Shown here in pieces: positions 46,885 through 56,077 of a DNA stretch of 64,000 bases. The position numbers and the translations under genes are program-made. The notes beneath the pieces were generated by a model. The model was not told the DNA's origin, did no database searches, and saw nothing but the letters and a program-made list of their open reading frames with translations. The stretch covers positions 107,517-171,516 of the forward strand of contig CAZWXD010000003.1 in the NCBI GenBank assembly GCA_964638035.1, in the 5' to 3' direction. This DNA is from JAGGAG01 sp964638035 (lineage in GTDB: Bacteria > Gemmatimonadota > Gemmatimonadetes > Gemmatimonadales > GWC2-71-9). Every line of letters begins with the position of its first letter. Position 1 is the first letter of the stretch.

Positions 46885-47145
46885 ATGCGTGAACTCAGTG
46901 AGCAGGATGCACTCGCGATGGCCGGCGGGTCCGAATGCCCGGTGCTGAGCAAGGAGGAATCAGAGGAAATGGAGGCAGCCGTGTGCCTGAAGCGGTTCCC
47001 TGGTGGCTACGTACTCGGCATCAGCGACAAGGCCCGGGACCTCCGCCTGTGGTTCATTCCCGATGTTGCAGCCGCGGAGCAGGAGTACGCGCGTTATGTC
47101 GGCATCATGCGCAAGTCCGGCTCTCCGTTCGGGGAGTCAGCGTGA
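46885..47145 (+). CDS. Small protein with double-glycine-leader-like N-terminus
   Basis: An 86-residue product with a good ggaggtgcc site before the ATG. Residues 1-15 (MRELSEQDALAMAGG) match the form of double-glycine leaders of bacteriocin-type precursor peptides (LSxxELxxVxGG). The remainder has two cysteines (Cys18, Cys34) and a charged C-terminal half (RLWFIPDVAAAEQEYARY), longer and less Gly/Ala-rich than a usual core peptide. No peptidase-ABC exporter or modifying enzyme lies nearby, so the resemblance may be coincidental. The family is not recognised. Confidence 0.55.
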   Translation: MRELSEQDALAMAGGSECPVLSKEESEEMEAAVCLKRFPGGYVLGISDKARDLRLWFIPDVAAAEQEYARYVGIMRKSGSPFGESA

Positions 47146-47166
47146 GTTGGTCCGGTAGTGAGCTGG

Positions 47167-47634
47167 TCAGTCCCGTGGCGTGCGCAGGCGCGTCCCACGG
47201 ACTGGACCGGGATCCTGGGCCATCGCCTCCGCGCCATCCACCTTGTGGGAGAGGACGCCCACCACGGAGTCGCCCCGCACCTCCAGCTGCCAGGTGCTCT
47301 GCACCGTGATCGCCCGCTGCACCCCGTTGCTGTCCACCAGGCCCAGCGAGGTTGCCACCAGCGTGGCAGACCCCCCGCTCGCCAGCCCAGCCAGCCGCTT
47401 CGGGCCACGCGTGGGAAGGTCGGGAACCGGGTCGGCCAGCAGCTCGCCCACCAGCGAGTCACCCCGCGCCTCGATCTGCAGCGTCCCGGTTCCCATGATT
47501 ACGCTCTGCTCCCCGTTCTCGACCCTGGCCCCGGCGGGGTAGCTCACCTTCCAGGTGCCGACGAACAGGTCCTGGCCAAGCGCCGGCGCCGGGGCCAGGA
47601 GGAGCAGCAGGAGCGACAGGAGCAGGCGGGTCAT
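47167..47634 (-). CDS. Small secreted protein of unknown function
   Basis: A 155-residue exported protein. The signal peptide is very Leu-rich (MTRLLLSLLLLLLAP) with cleavage near ALGQ. The mature part is beta-rich, with GTWKVSY near its start and two similar half-repeats (LQIEARGDSLVGEL and WQLEVRGDSVVGVL), typical of a small beta-barrel such as lipocalin- or DUF-type domains. The ATG at 47634 has a ggag site upstream. It converges with the small GG-leader-like gene. Confidence 0.7.
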   Translation of the reverse strand: MTRLLLSLLLLLLAPAPALGQDLFVGTWKVSYPAGARVENGEQSVIMGTGTLQIEARGDSLVGELLADPVPDLPTRGPKRLAGLASGGSATLVATSLGLVDSNGVQRAITVQSTWQLEVRGDSVVGVLSHKVDGAEAMAQDPGPVRGTRLRTPRD

Positions 47635-47834
47635 GGGAAGGCTCCGAAAGTTGGGGCGACACGGAGTGCGCTTGACCTGAAAGGTGATGTGCGAGGTCCG
47701 CGTTTCGTTGCAGGCGCCTCGCAATCAGGGCCCCGGATGCCATTGCGCGGGGCAGGCCCAGTGCACAGCTTGGTCGAGCCCCCGCGCACGCGCCGCTCAT
47801 ACCCGGGGCTCGGTCACCTACAGCCGGAGCAGGC

Positions 47835-49475
47835 ATGGAGCGACGTGAGTTCCTGCAGTGGAGCGGGGTGGCCGGGGCCGCCCTCTTGGCGCGCCCGCCA
47901 TACTGGTCCGGCAGCCTCACCGCCATTCCCTCGGCTGACCGAAAGGCCCTGGCCGACGTGGCCCTCAACACCGCCAGGGGCAAGGGTGCCACGTATGCCG
48001 ACGTGCGCATCGGGCGGTACCTGAACCAGTCCATCAGCGGCCGCGAAAGCATCATCCGGAGCATCAACAGCACCGAATCGTATGGCGCGGGCATCCGCGT
48101 CATCGCGAACGGAACCTGGGGCTTCGCCGCGACCGAGGAGGTCACGCCCGACGGCATCGCCCGGGCCGCGGCGCAGGCGGTCGCCGTTGCGAAGGCCAAC
48201 GCCCGGCTGCAGACGGAGCCGGTGCAACTCGCAGCGCAGGCCGGGGTTGGTGAGGTTGCCTGGAAGACGCCCATCGAGGTCAACGCCCTCGAGGTCCCCA
48301 TGTCGGAAAAGTGCGACCTGCTGGCGGCCGTTGGGGCGGCCGCGGTCGCTGCGGGCGCCAACTACGTCAGCACCGGGCTCTTCCTCGTCAACGAGCAGAA
48401 GTACTTCGCCTCGACCGACGGGAGCTACATCGACCAGGACATCCACCGCACCTGGCCCAACTTCACGGTCACCGTGGTCAACAAGGCCAGCGGGCGGTTC
48501 GAGCAGCGTGCGTCTCTCGGCACACCCACGGGTCAGGGCTGGGAGTACCTCGCGTTCCGCCCCCAGGATCGCATCACCTCCGCCGCGGGCGTGCCGGTGT
48601 ACGGCAACCGCTACGACATCCTCGAGGATGCCCGGCTGGCCCCGGACCAGGCACGGGAGAAGGCTGCCGCGAAGTCCGTCACGCCCGGCACCTGGGACCT
48701 GGTGCTCGACCCATCTCACCTCTGGCTCACCATCCACGAATCGGTGGGCCATCCGCTGGAGCTGGACCGGGTGCTGGGATACGAGGCCAACTACGCCGGG
48801 ACCAGCTTTGCCACGCTCGACAAGTGGCGCTCACGGTCGTTCCGCTACGGCAGCGAGATGGTGACGTTCGTGGCCGACCGGACGCAGCCCGGTTCGCTGC
48901 AGGCGGCGGGCTACGACGACGAGGGCGTCCCGACCCGCGAGTGGGACCTGGTCCGTGACGGGGTGCTGGTGAACTACCAGGCCATCCGCGACCAGGTCCA
49001 CATCCTGGGTGCCACCGCCTCCCAGGGGTGCTGCCACGCCGACAGCTGGCGTTCCGTCCAGTTCCAGCGCATGCCCAACGTGTCGCTCCTCCCGGGCAAG
49101 CAGCCGCTGACCCCGGCAGGACTCGTGGCCGGCGTGGAGCGGGGGATCTACATCATCGGGGACGGGTCGTACTCCATCGACCAGCAGCGCTACAACTTCC
49201 AGTTCGGGGGCGAGTTGTTCTACGAGATCCGCGACGGCAAGGTCGTCGGCATGCTGCGCGACGCCGCCTACCAGGCGAACACGGTGGAGTTCTGGAATGC
49301 CGTGACCGCCATCTGTGACCGGAGCGACTACCGGCTGGGCGGGTCGTTCTTCGATGGGAAGGGCCAGCCGTCGCAGGTCAGTGCCGTGTCGCATGGCTGC
49401 CCCACCACGCGCGTCGACCGGGTCAACGTGCTCAACACCTCACGCAAGCTCCCGGGTAGCCGTGCCGCAACTTGA
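47835..49475 (+). CDS. TldD-family metalloprotease with Tat signal
   Basis: A 546-residue TldD/PmbA-family protein. The zinc site HESVGH (HExxxH) and the downstream C-rich part (ASQGCCHAD, SVSHGCP) fit the catalytic TldD-type subunit. Its first residues (MERREFLQWSG, then a hydrophobic AGAALLA) form a twin-arginine signal, so the folded enzyme is probably exported; E. coli TldD is cytoplasmic. Known TldD/TldE pairs degrade unfolded peptides and mature peptide antibiotics. The gene is coupled to the next one, which encodes the partner subunit, by a 14-nt overlap. A ggagcaggc site precedes the ATG. Confidence 0.88.
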   Translation: MERREFLQWSGVAGAALLARPPYWSGSLTAIPSADRKALADVALNTARGKGATYADVRIGRYLNQSISGRESIIRSINSTESYGAGIRVIANGTWGFAATEEVTPDGIARAAAQAVAVAKANARLQTEPVQLAAQAGVGEVAWKTPIEVNALEVPMSEKCDLLAAVGAAAVAAGANYVSTGLFLVNEQKYFASTDGSYIDQDIHRTWPNFTVTVVNKASGRFEQRASLGTPTGQGWEYLAFRPQDRITSAAGVPVYGNRYDILEDARLAPDQAREKAAAKSVTPGTWDLVLDPSHLWLTIHESVGHPLELDRVLGYEANYAGTSFATLDKWRSRSFRYGSEMVTFVADRTQPGSLQAAGYDDEGVPTREWDLVRDGVLVNYQAIRDQVHILGATASQGCCHADSWRSVQFQRMPNVSLLPGKQPLTPAGLVAGVERGIYIIGDGSYSIDQQRYNFQFGGELFYEIRDGKVVGMLRDAAYQANTVEFWNAVTAICDRSDYRLGGSFFDGKGQPSQVSAVSHGCPTTRVDRVNVLNTSRKLPGSRAAT

Positions 49476-50781
49476 CGAAGGCGAGGCCAGGAAGCTGCTG
49501 CAGCGCGTGCTGGGGCTCTCGCGCGCGCAGGCATGCGTGGTGACGGTCGGCGGCAGCAGGGGTGGCAACGTGCGCTACGCCCGGAACACCGCCAGCACTG
49601 CCGCGGAGACCCAGAACCTCAGCCTGGCGGTCCAGTCGTTCCAGGGCAGGCGCCGCGGTGTCGCCACCGCCAACCAGTTCGACGACGCCACCCTCGAGCG
49701 CACGGTGCGCCGGTCGGAGCAGCTCGCCGCCCTTGCCCCCGAGGACCCCGAGGTGATGCCGCCGCTGGGGTCGCAGGAGTACGTCCCGGTGCCGCACGCG
49801 TACGCCGAGGCCACGGCGAAGGTCACCCCGGCCGATCGCGCGGCCGTGGCGGGCGCCAGCATCGAGGTGGCACGCAAGGGTGGCGCCGTCGCCGCCGGCT
49901 TCATCGAGGACGGCGCGGGGTGGCAGGCTATGGCCAACAGCGCCGGCCTCTTCGCCTGGCACCGCCAGACCTCCATGGATTTTTCCGTCACCATGCGAAC
50001 CGGGGACGGTACCGGGTCAGGCTATGCCGACCGGGACGAGAACGACGTCACCAGGTTCGACGGCAAGGCGGCGTCGGCGATCGCCGTGGAGAAGGCGCTC
50101 GCATCGCGCCAGGCGAAGCCCCTCGAGCCGGGCAAGTACACCGTCATCATGGAACCCACTGCCGCCGTCGACCTGGTCCAGCAGGTGGTCTTCAGCCTGG
50201 ACGCGCGGCGGGCCGACGAGGGCCGGAGCCCCTTCTCCCGGGCCGGTGGCGGCACGATGGTGGGCGAACGGATGTTCAGCGAGTCGGTGAGCATCTGGTC
50301 CGACCCGTCGGACCCCGACATCCCTGGATCGCCCTGGGACGCCGAGGGGCTCCCGCGGGCGAAGGTGAACTGGATTGACCGCGGCGTGCTGCGGAACCTC
50401 CGGTACCCGCGCTACTGGGCGCAGAAGCAGGGCAAGGCACCCCTGCCGGGCGCGCGTGGCTTCATCATGGAAGGGGGCAGCGGGACGCTGGAGGACCTCA
50501 TCCGCGACACCCCACGGGGCATCCTGGTTACCCGGTTCTGGTACATCCGGAGCGTGGACCCGCAGACCATGCTGGTCACCGGGCTCACCCGCGACGGCAC
50601 CTTCCTGGTCGAGGACGGCCGGATCGCCCACGCGGTGAACAACTTCCGGTTCAACGAGTCGCCCATCATCATGCTCAACAACGTCGAGGCGCTGGGCCGG
50701 CCGGTGCGGGCGCAGGGCTGCATGGTGCCGCCCATGCGGGTGCGCGACTTCACCTTCACGAGCCTCTCCGACGCCACGTAG
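49462..50781 (+). CDS. PmbA/TldE-family protein (partner of the TldD-like protease)
   Basis: A 439-residue homologue without the HExxxH site, as expected for the non-catalytic TldE/PmbA subunit. It shows the family's C-terminal half (GFIMEGGSGTLEDLI, RFWYIRSVDP, GLTRDGTFLVEDG). The GTG start at 49462 lies inside the end of the tldD-like gene. No signal peptide is visible at this start; either it is exported with its partner or the true start is different. Confidence 0.85.
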   Translation: MPQLDEGEARKLLQRVLGLSRAQACVVTVGGSRGGNVRYARNTASTAAETQNLSLAVQSFQGRRRGVATANQFDDATLERTVRRSEQLAALAPEDPEVMPPLGSQEYVPVPHAYAEATAKVTPADRAAVAGASIEVARKGGAVAAGFIEDGAGWQAMANSAGLFAWHRQTSMDFSVTMRTGDGTGSGYADRDENDVTRFDGKAASAIAVEKALASRQAKPLEPGKYTVIMEPTAAVDLVQQVVFSLDARRADEGRSPFSRAGGGTMVGERMFSESVSIWSDPSDPDIPGSPWDAEGLPRAKVNWIDRGVLRNLRYPRYWAQKQGKAPLPGARGFIMEGGSGTLEDLIRDTPRGILVTRFWYIRSVDPQTMLVTGLTRDGTFLVEDGRIAHAVNNFRFNESPIIMLNNVEALGRPVRAQGCMVPPMRVRDFTFTSLSDAT

Positions 50782-50790
50782 GCAGGTGCG

Positions 50791-52851
50791 CTACCGGAGG
50801 CGGACCCTGCCCAGCAACCTCGCGTTGACGGCCACGATCACCGTGCTGAGGGACATCAGGACCGCCGCCACCGCGGGCGACAACTCGATGCCGCGATGGG
50901 CCAGCACGCCTGCGCCGAGCGGTATCGCCACGATGTTGTAGCCAGCGGCCCACCAGATGTTCTGCACCATCCTCCGGTAGGTCGCTCGGCTCAGCGCGAT
51001 GATGGCGGGTACGTCGCGCGGGTCACTTCGCACCAGCACGATATCTCCTGCCTCCACGGCGACGTCGGTGCCCGCCCCGATTGCCACCCCGACGTCCGCG
51101 GTGAGGAGTGCGGGCGCGTCGTTCACCCCATCGCCCACCATGGCCACCCGCTGTCCCGCCGCCTTGAGCGCCGCGATCTCCCGCGCCTTGTCCCGTGGAA
51201 GGACCTCCGCACGCACCGCGCTGATCCCCAGTTCACGGCTCACCGCAAGGGCGACGGGCAGGGCATCGCCCGTGAGCATCACGACCTCCACGCCCTGCCC
51301 CTGGAGCGCCTGCACTGCCTCGCGCGATTCCTCTCGCACCATGTCCGACACCACGAACCCGGCGACGACCTGCATGCCGTCTACCAGGTAGACCATCGCC
51401 CGGCCCGCCGCTGCCGCGCTTGCACTCGCGTCCTGCAGCGCTGCCGGAACCTCGAGGTGGCGCGCACGGAGCAACTGCGGCCCGCCAATCGCGAGGTGCC
51501 TGCCCTCGACCTCCGCGCTGGCGCCCTGCCCGGGCAGGCTCACGAAGTTCCGGCTGGGCGGCGCCGTCACGCCACGCGCAGTGGCACTGCGCACGATCGC
51601 CTGGGCGACCGGGTGCTCGGCATCTCGTTCCACCGCGGCAGCACGCCGGAGTGCTTCCACCTCGTCCAGGTCGCCAGTTGTGGCAATGGCCGTCACCCCG
51701 TGTTCGCCCCGCGTCAGCGTCCCCGTCTTGTCGAACACCACGGTCGTCAGCCTCCGGGCCTCTTCCAGCCCGCGCCGGTTTCGCACCAAGAGGCCCTGCT
51801 GTGCCGCGAGTGTCGTCGAGATGGCGATCACCAGCGGGATCGCGAGGCCCAGCGCGTGGGGACACGCCACCACCAGCACCGTCACCATCCGCTCGATCGC
51901 CCTGGCGGGCTCGGCGCCCAGCGCGAGCCAGGCAAGGAGCGTCATCAGGCCCGAGCCGAGGGCAACGATCGTGAGGAGGTTCGCCGCACGGTCGGCCAGG
52001 TCCTGGGTCCGGGAACGTGACTGCTGCGCCTCCCCCACGAGGCGCATGATGCCAGCGAGGGCGGTGTGGCCGCCCGTCGCGGACACCTGCACTCGCAGGG
52101 ACCCGCTCCCGTTCACCGACCCCGCGATCACCCGTGCGCCCTCGGCCTTTGCGACCGGCGCTGACTCGCCCGTGATCATCGACTCGTTGACCGTGCTGGT
52201 CCCGCCCTGCACCACGCCGTCGGCCGGCACCCGCGTGCCCGGTCGCACCAGCACCACGTCGCCCACCGCAATCGCGTCGAGGGGCACCTCCTGCAGCACC
52301 TCGGCGTCACCCTCCCGCACCACGCGAGTAGCCCGGTCGGGCAGGAGCTTCGCCAGCGCCTGGAGTGCACCGCTCGCCTGCTGGATGGCACGCATCTCGA
52401 TCCAGTGCCCCAGCAGCATCACCGTCACCAGCGTCGCCAGCTCCTCCCAAAGCGGCATGCCCGGGAAGCCGAGCGTGACGGCCAGGCTGAAGAGGAACGC
52501 GACCAGGATGGCGAGCGCGATGAGCGTCATCATGCCCGGCTTCCGGGCCCGGAGCTCACCGACTGCCCCCGCCACGAACGGCTGCCCGCCATACAGGAAG
52601 ACGGCGGTGCCAGCGATGGCAGGGATCAGGTGACCCCCCGGTACTGCAGGTGGCGTGAAGCCAAGCGCCCGGGGCAGCATATGGCCCCACACGAGTGTCG
52701 GGAGCGTGAGCGCCAGCGACCACCAGAACCGGTCGCGGAACATGCTGACGGAATGCCCCGCGTGGCGATCGTGCCCGGGCTTCATTTCATGCGCGCCGTG
52801 CCCGCCATGCGGCTGTGGCGTGGGTTCGTGGTGGTGGGCTTCGTGCTCCAT
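50791..52851 (-). CDS. copB: P1B-type heavy-metal ATPase (CopB-like)
   Basis: A 686-residue P-type ATPase. The N-terminus is His-rich (EHEAHHHEPTPQPH and later HDRHAGH) in place of a CxxC metal-binding domain. The transmembrane metal site is CPH (VACPHALGL), characteristic of the P1B-3 group that exports copper (and silver). Other motifs: TGES, phosphorylated Asp in DKTGTLT, MVGDGVNDAP. The ATG at 52851 has a gagggaggtgtc ribosome-binding site; the open frame upstream is not used. Its 3' end nearly meets the convergent PmbA-like gene. Confidence 0.93.
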   Translation of the reverse strand: MEHEAHHHEPTPQPHGGHGAHEMKPGHDRHAGHSVSMFRDRFWWSLALTLPTLVWGHMLPRALGFTPPAVPGGHLIPAIAGTAVFLYGGQPFVAGAVGELRARKPGMMTLIALAILVAFLFSLAVTLGFPGMPLWEELATLVTVMLLGHWIEMRAIQQASGALQALAKLLPDRATRVVREGDAEVLQEVPLDAIAVGDVVLVRPGTRVPADGVVQGGTSTVNESMITGESAPVAKAEGARVIAGSVNGSGSLRVQVSATGGHTALAGIMRLVGEAQQSRSRTQDLADRAANLLTIVALGSGLMTLLAWLALGAEPARAIERMVTVLVVACPHALGLAIPLVIAISTTLAAQQGLLVRNRRGLEEARRLTTVVFDKTGTLTRGEHGVTAIATTGDLDEVEALRRAAAVERDAEHPVAQAIVRSATARGVTAPPSRNFVSLPGQGASAEVEGRHLAIGGPQLLRARHLEVPAALQDASASAAAAGRAMVYLVDGMQVVAGFVVSDMVREESREAVQALQGQGVEVVMLTGDALPVALAVSRELGISAVRAEVLPRDKAREIAALKAAGQRVAMVGDGVNDAPALLTADVGVAIGAGTDVAVEAGDIVLVRSDPRDVPAIIALSRATYRRMVQNIWWAAGYNIVAIPLGAGVLAHRGIELSPAVAAVLMSLSTVIVAVNARLLGRVRLR

Positions 52852-52930
52852 GACACCTCCCTCGCAGGTTCCATCCTGAAACTTCCAGCGGCCGGGGCCG
52901 TACAGGTGGCTCCCCCAACCTGAGGCTCCC

Positions 52931-53395
52931 ATGCTCCGCCCCATCGTCCTCTTCGCGGCCCTCTTGTTTCCGGTGGCGTCCGCGGCACAGTCACCCGCTA
53001 CCCCACCCAGCAGCTCGACCCCGGCGCCCGCTCAACCCGCGGCGGCCTCCCCCACCGATGCCCAGCTCATCGCCCTGGGACGCCAGCTCACCACCTGGAT
53101 GTATGAGGGCCAGCTCGACAGCATCCGCGCGCACATGGCCGAGGAGACACGGGCCCGGATCGAGAAGGACCGGATGCAGCAGGACTACCTCGAGATCCTG
53201 GCGCGCATCGGCGGCGAGACCGAGGTGATCCTGGACAAGATGACGCTCCGCAAGGGCAATCGTCAGTACTGGCGGGAGTCGAAGGTGGAGAACTTCACCG
53301 ATGACACGATCGTGCTGCGCTGGGTCTTCAATCCCCAGGGCGAGGTCATCGGGCTTGGGGTGTCGCCCACGGCCAAGGCACCTGCCCCCGAATAG
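52931..53395 (+). CDS. Secreted small protein, DUF3887-like
   Basis: A 154-residue exported protein: signal peptide (about 1-19, SAAQ), a Pro/Ala/Ser-rich linker to about residue 42, then an alpha+beta domain whose helix (LTTWMYEGQLDSIRAHMAE) and final strands (VLRWVFNPQGEVIGLGV) look like a DUF3887 or SnoaL-like fold. No function is assigned. It diverges from the CopB-like gene and precedes the PLP-enzyme gene by 23 nt. Confidence 0.65.
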   Translation: MLRPIVLFAALLFPVASAAQSPATPPSSSTPAPAQPAAASPTDAQLIALGRQLTTWMYEGQLDSIRAHMAEETRARIEKDRMQQDYLEILARIGGETEVILDKMTLRKGNRQYWRESKVENFTDDTIVLRWVFNPQGEVIGLGVSPTAKAPAPE

Positions 53396-53406
53396 AGCCG
53401 ACCGCC

Positions 53407-53412
53407 TATAAT
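53407..53412 (+). promoter_or_regulatory. Consensus -10 element with leaderless spacing
   Basis: A perfect TATAAT ends 6 nt before the ATG at 53419, so transcription should start at or beside the start codon. There is no ribosome-binding site and no -35 consensus 17 nt upstream. Confidence 0.65.
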
Positions 53413-53418
53413 GTGCCC

Positions 53419-54585
53419 ATGACCCAGACCATTCCCGCTGACCTCGCCCACGGGTTTGCCACCCGCGCCGTCCACGCCGGCCAGGCACCCGACGCCGTGT
53501 CCGGCGCCGTGATGACGCCCATCTACCAGACCTCCACCTACGCGCAGGAGGGCCTGGGGAAGCACAAGGGCTATGAGTATGCGCGCACGCAGAACCCCAC
53601 GCGCGAGGCGCTGGAGCGCAACATCGCCAGCCTCGAGGGTGGGCAGTACGGCTTTGCCTTTGCGTCGGGCCTGGCATCCCTCGATGCGGTGCTCAAGCTC
53701 CTCAAGGCGGGCGATCACGTCGTGTCGGGCGCCAACATCTATGGCGGGTCGCACCGGCTCATGGAGCGACTCTACACCCAGTTCGGCCTGAGCTTCACCT
53801 TCGCCGACATGCAGGACATCGCCAACGTCGAGCGCGCGATCACGCCGAGGACCCGCGTCATCTACGCCGAGACGCCCACCAATCCCATGATGCAGCTGGC
53901 CGACCTCACGGCCCTGGGTGACCTGGCCCAGGCCCATGGGTTCCTCTTCGTGGTGGACAACACCTTCGCGACGCCCTGCTTTCAGGCCCCGCTCGCGATG
54001 GGCGCCGACATCGTCCTGCACTCCACCACCAAGTACCTCAACGGCCACAGCGACATGATCGGCGGGCTCCTCGTCACCAGCCGGGACGACCTCGCCGAGA
54101 AGCTCGGGTTCATCCAGAACGCCTCGGGCGCCGTGCCGGGCCCGATGGACTGCTGGCTCTGCCTGCGGGGCACCAAGACCCTCCCGCTCCGCATGGCGCG
54201 GCATGACGCCACCGGACGGCAGCTCGCCCAGTGGCTCAGCGAGCGGAAGGACGTGGAGAAGGTGTACTACCCGGGCCTGCCCTCGCACCCGCAGTTCGAG
54301 CTGGCGAAGCGGCAGATGAAGGGGTTCGGCGGGATGATCAGCTTCGACCTGGGGAACGCGGCGCGGGCGCGCCGCGTGGTGGAGCACGTGAAGATCTTCA
54401 CCCTGGCCGAGTCGCTGGGCGGGGTGGAGAGCCTCATCGGCCACCCCGCGTCAATGACCCATGCCTCCGTGCCGGTCGCCCTGCGGAAGGAGATGGGCCT
54501 CACCGACAGCCTGCTGCGCCTGAGCGTCGGGATCGAGGACCCGGACGACCTCATGGCCGACCTGGACAACGCCCTCACGTCCTGA
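53419..54585 (+). CDS. Cystathionine gamma-synthase / gamma-lyase family PLP enzyme
   Basis: A 388-residue Cys/Met-metabolism PLP-dependent enzyme. The PLP lysine is in LHSTTKYLNGHSD, and the cofactor-ring and phosphate contacts are in YARTQNPTR and the ASGLASLDA region. Members are cystathionine gamma-synthase, cystathionine gamma-lyase and O-acetylhomoserine sulfhydrylase. The SLGGVESLIGHPASMTH segment is common to the gamma-lyase/synthase branch; the exact reaction cannot be fixed. The ATG at 53419 is preferred over GTG at 53413 because of the TATAAT spacing. Confidence 0.9.
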   Translation: MTQTIPADLAHGFATRAVHAGQAPDAVSGAVMTPIYQTSTYAQEGLGKHKGYEYARTQNPTREALERNIASLEGGQYGFAFASGLASLDAVLKLLKAGDHVVSGANIYGGSHRLMERLYTQFGLSFTFADMQDIANVERAITPRTRVIYAETPTNPMMQLADLTALGDLAQAHGFLFVVDNTFATPCFQAPLAMGADIVLHSTTKYLNGHSDMIGGLLVTSRDDLAEKLGFIQNASGAVPGPMDCWLCLRGTKTLPLRMARHDATGRQLAQWLSERKDVEKVYYPGLPSHPQFELAKRQMKGFGGMISFDLGNAARARRVVEHVKIFTLAESLGGVESLIGHPASMTHASVPVALRKEMGLTDSLLRLSVGIEDPDDLMADLDNALTS

Positions 54586-54596
54586 GGATCCGGCAC

Positions 54597-54977
54597 CTAC
54601 ATGTTGAACAAGTCCCGCATCATCTCCACAGCCGAGAACTTCGACCCCTTGGCACGAGCCTCGGCCGCCTCACGGGCCGCGGCCCAGGACGACTCCGGCA
54701 GCAGGACGCCGGCGCAGCGGGTGCAGCGTTCGAACGGGATGCCGCCCCACTCCATCGCCTTCATCGGGCTCCGGTCGCGTGGGCAGTTGAGCGTCGGGCC
54801 GGAACGGTCCTTCACCGTCTTTCCCCACTGGATGGTCGTGCTGGGGACGTCGTGCTCCATCACCGCCGCAAACTCGGTCCGGTCGAACCAGACCAGCTTG
54901 CAGGCGAGGCATTCATCGAGGGTGACGCCGGCATACTGAAAGGTGGTCATGGGGCTGGTGCAGTTCGGGCAGTTCAT
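54597..54977 (-). CDS. TFIIB-type zinc-ribbon protein
   Basis: The 126-residue protein contains two zinc-knuckle-like pairs: CPNC with CLAC at the N-terminus, and CPRD with CTRC in the middle, in the pattern of the zf-TFIIB family (small bacterial proteins with MNCPNC starts). The role of this family is poorly known. An aggaga site precedes the ATG at 54977. The gene converges with the PLP-enzyme gene, its stop lying 11 nt past that gene's end. The spacer upstream (54978-55130) is low-complexity CCG/CTG-rich DNA without a gene. Confidence 0.82.
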   Translation of the reverse strand: MNCPNCTSPMTTFQYAGVTLDECLACKLVWFDRTEFAAVMEHDVPSTTIQWGKTVKDRSGPTLNCPRDRSPMKAMEWGGIPFERCTRCAGVLLPESSWAAAREAAEARAKGSKFSAVEMMRDLFNM

Positions 54978-55130
54978 GATCTGGTCGTCTCCTGTATGTG
55001 AACCCGCATTCCCGAAACCTAAGCCCCCAACCCCACCCCTGCCGCCCTGCGGCCGCCCTGCCCCACGACCGCTGTTCGGCCGCTCCCCTGCCGCTGCTCG
55101 TCCGCCGCTCTTGCCCCATCCCCTGCCGCG

Positions 55131-55982
55131 ATGCACACTATCCCCATGCCCGTCCTCCGGACTCCAACCTCCCGTCCGGCATACCGGCCCACGCCTGTGC
55201 CAGCGCCTGGCACCCTGCGCGGGGTGACCCCGTCAACAGCAGCCCTGCGGCACCGGGCGGTGGAACTCTGGGCGCAGCACTGGCACGGTGCGCATGCGCC
55301 CGCATGGGCGTCGCGCGATGCCTTCATCGGCGCGTCGGGCACCGACCCCACGCTCACCGTCGATCAATGGCTTGCTGTCACCGAACCCAGGGCCGCCTGG
55401 ATTGCCGTGGAGCAGGCGCTGCCCCCGGGGCGGGTGCGGTACATCGCGCACCGTTCCTGGGATGCGTGGTGGCCGCTCTGGCGCGCGGAAGCTCCCCGCC
55501 TGGGCTCGTACCCCATCGCGGCCCTCGCGTCCTGGCTCGATGCCTCGGTTCGGAAGGGCACCGCGGTCGATCCCAGGCCCCACCTCGTGTCACCGCATCC
55601 GCCTGACCCCGGACCCCGGCAACCGGCCGGCCACTGGCATTTCGCGCGGCGACGCCAGCCGGTCACGTACGTCTCGCATCCGCCCCGCACGGCAGCAGGC
55701 CCGGTGCCCTGCTGGCACCCGGCAGCGGTTATCGGGATACTGGTGGTGCTGGGCGGCGCGGCACTCGCGTGGGCGGGCCATGCACACCGGGGATCCACCT
55801 ATGAGCACCTCGCTCCCCCGGCGATCTTCCTGGCGCTCGCCTTGCTCGGCACGGCGTTCGGGCTGCTCCATTCCTGCGCAGCCATGGAAAGCGGGGGAGA
55901 CCAGTCCCTCCGCATCCGGCGCATCTGGCCCCTCTTCCTGGCGCTGCTGACCTGGATCCCGTTCATCCGGTCGCTCGCCTGA
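55131..55982 (+). CDS. Hypothetical membrane protein
   Basis: A 283-residue product with a polar, Trp- and Pro-rich N-terminal two-thirds and three hydrophobic helices in the last 90 residues (VIGILVVLGGAALAWAG, then PAIFLALALLGTAFGLL and the C-terminal helix). No family is recognised. An in-frame ATG at 55146 is an equally good start. Neither has a strong ribosome-binding site. Coding status rests on length and composition. Confidence 0.5.
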   Translation: MHTIPMPVLRTPTSRPAYRPTPVPAPGTLRGVTPSTAALRHRAVELWAQHWHGAHAPAWASRDAFIGASGTDPTLTVDQWLAVTEPRAAWIAVEQALPPGRVRYIAHRSWDAWWPLWRAEAPRLGSYPIAALASWLDASVRKGTAVDPRPHLVSPHPPDPGPRQPAGHWHFARRRQPVTYVSHPPRTAAGPVPCWHPAAVIGILVVLGGAALAWAGHAHRGSTYEHLAPPAIFLALALLGTAFGLLHSCAAMESGGDQSLRIRRIWPLFLALLTWIPFIRSLA

Positions 55983-56077
55983 CGTCGCCGCCGCACCGGT
56001 GCGGCCCGCGCCAGCACATGTCGCCAACCTGGCGCATCCTGCGCACTCCCCCATGAACCCTGCCACGGGAGCAGCGC

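Noticed and set aside
54978..55130. CCG/CTG-rich stretch as another 8-bp repeat array
   Set aside because: Units do not keep a constant period over more than two copies; it looks like simple low-complexity DNA.
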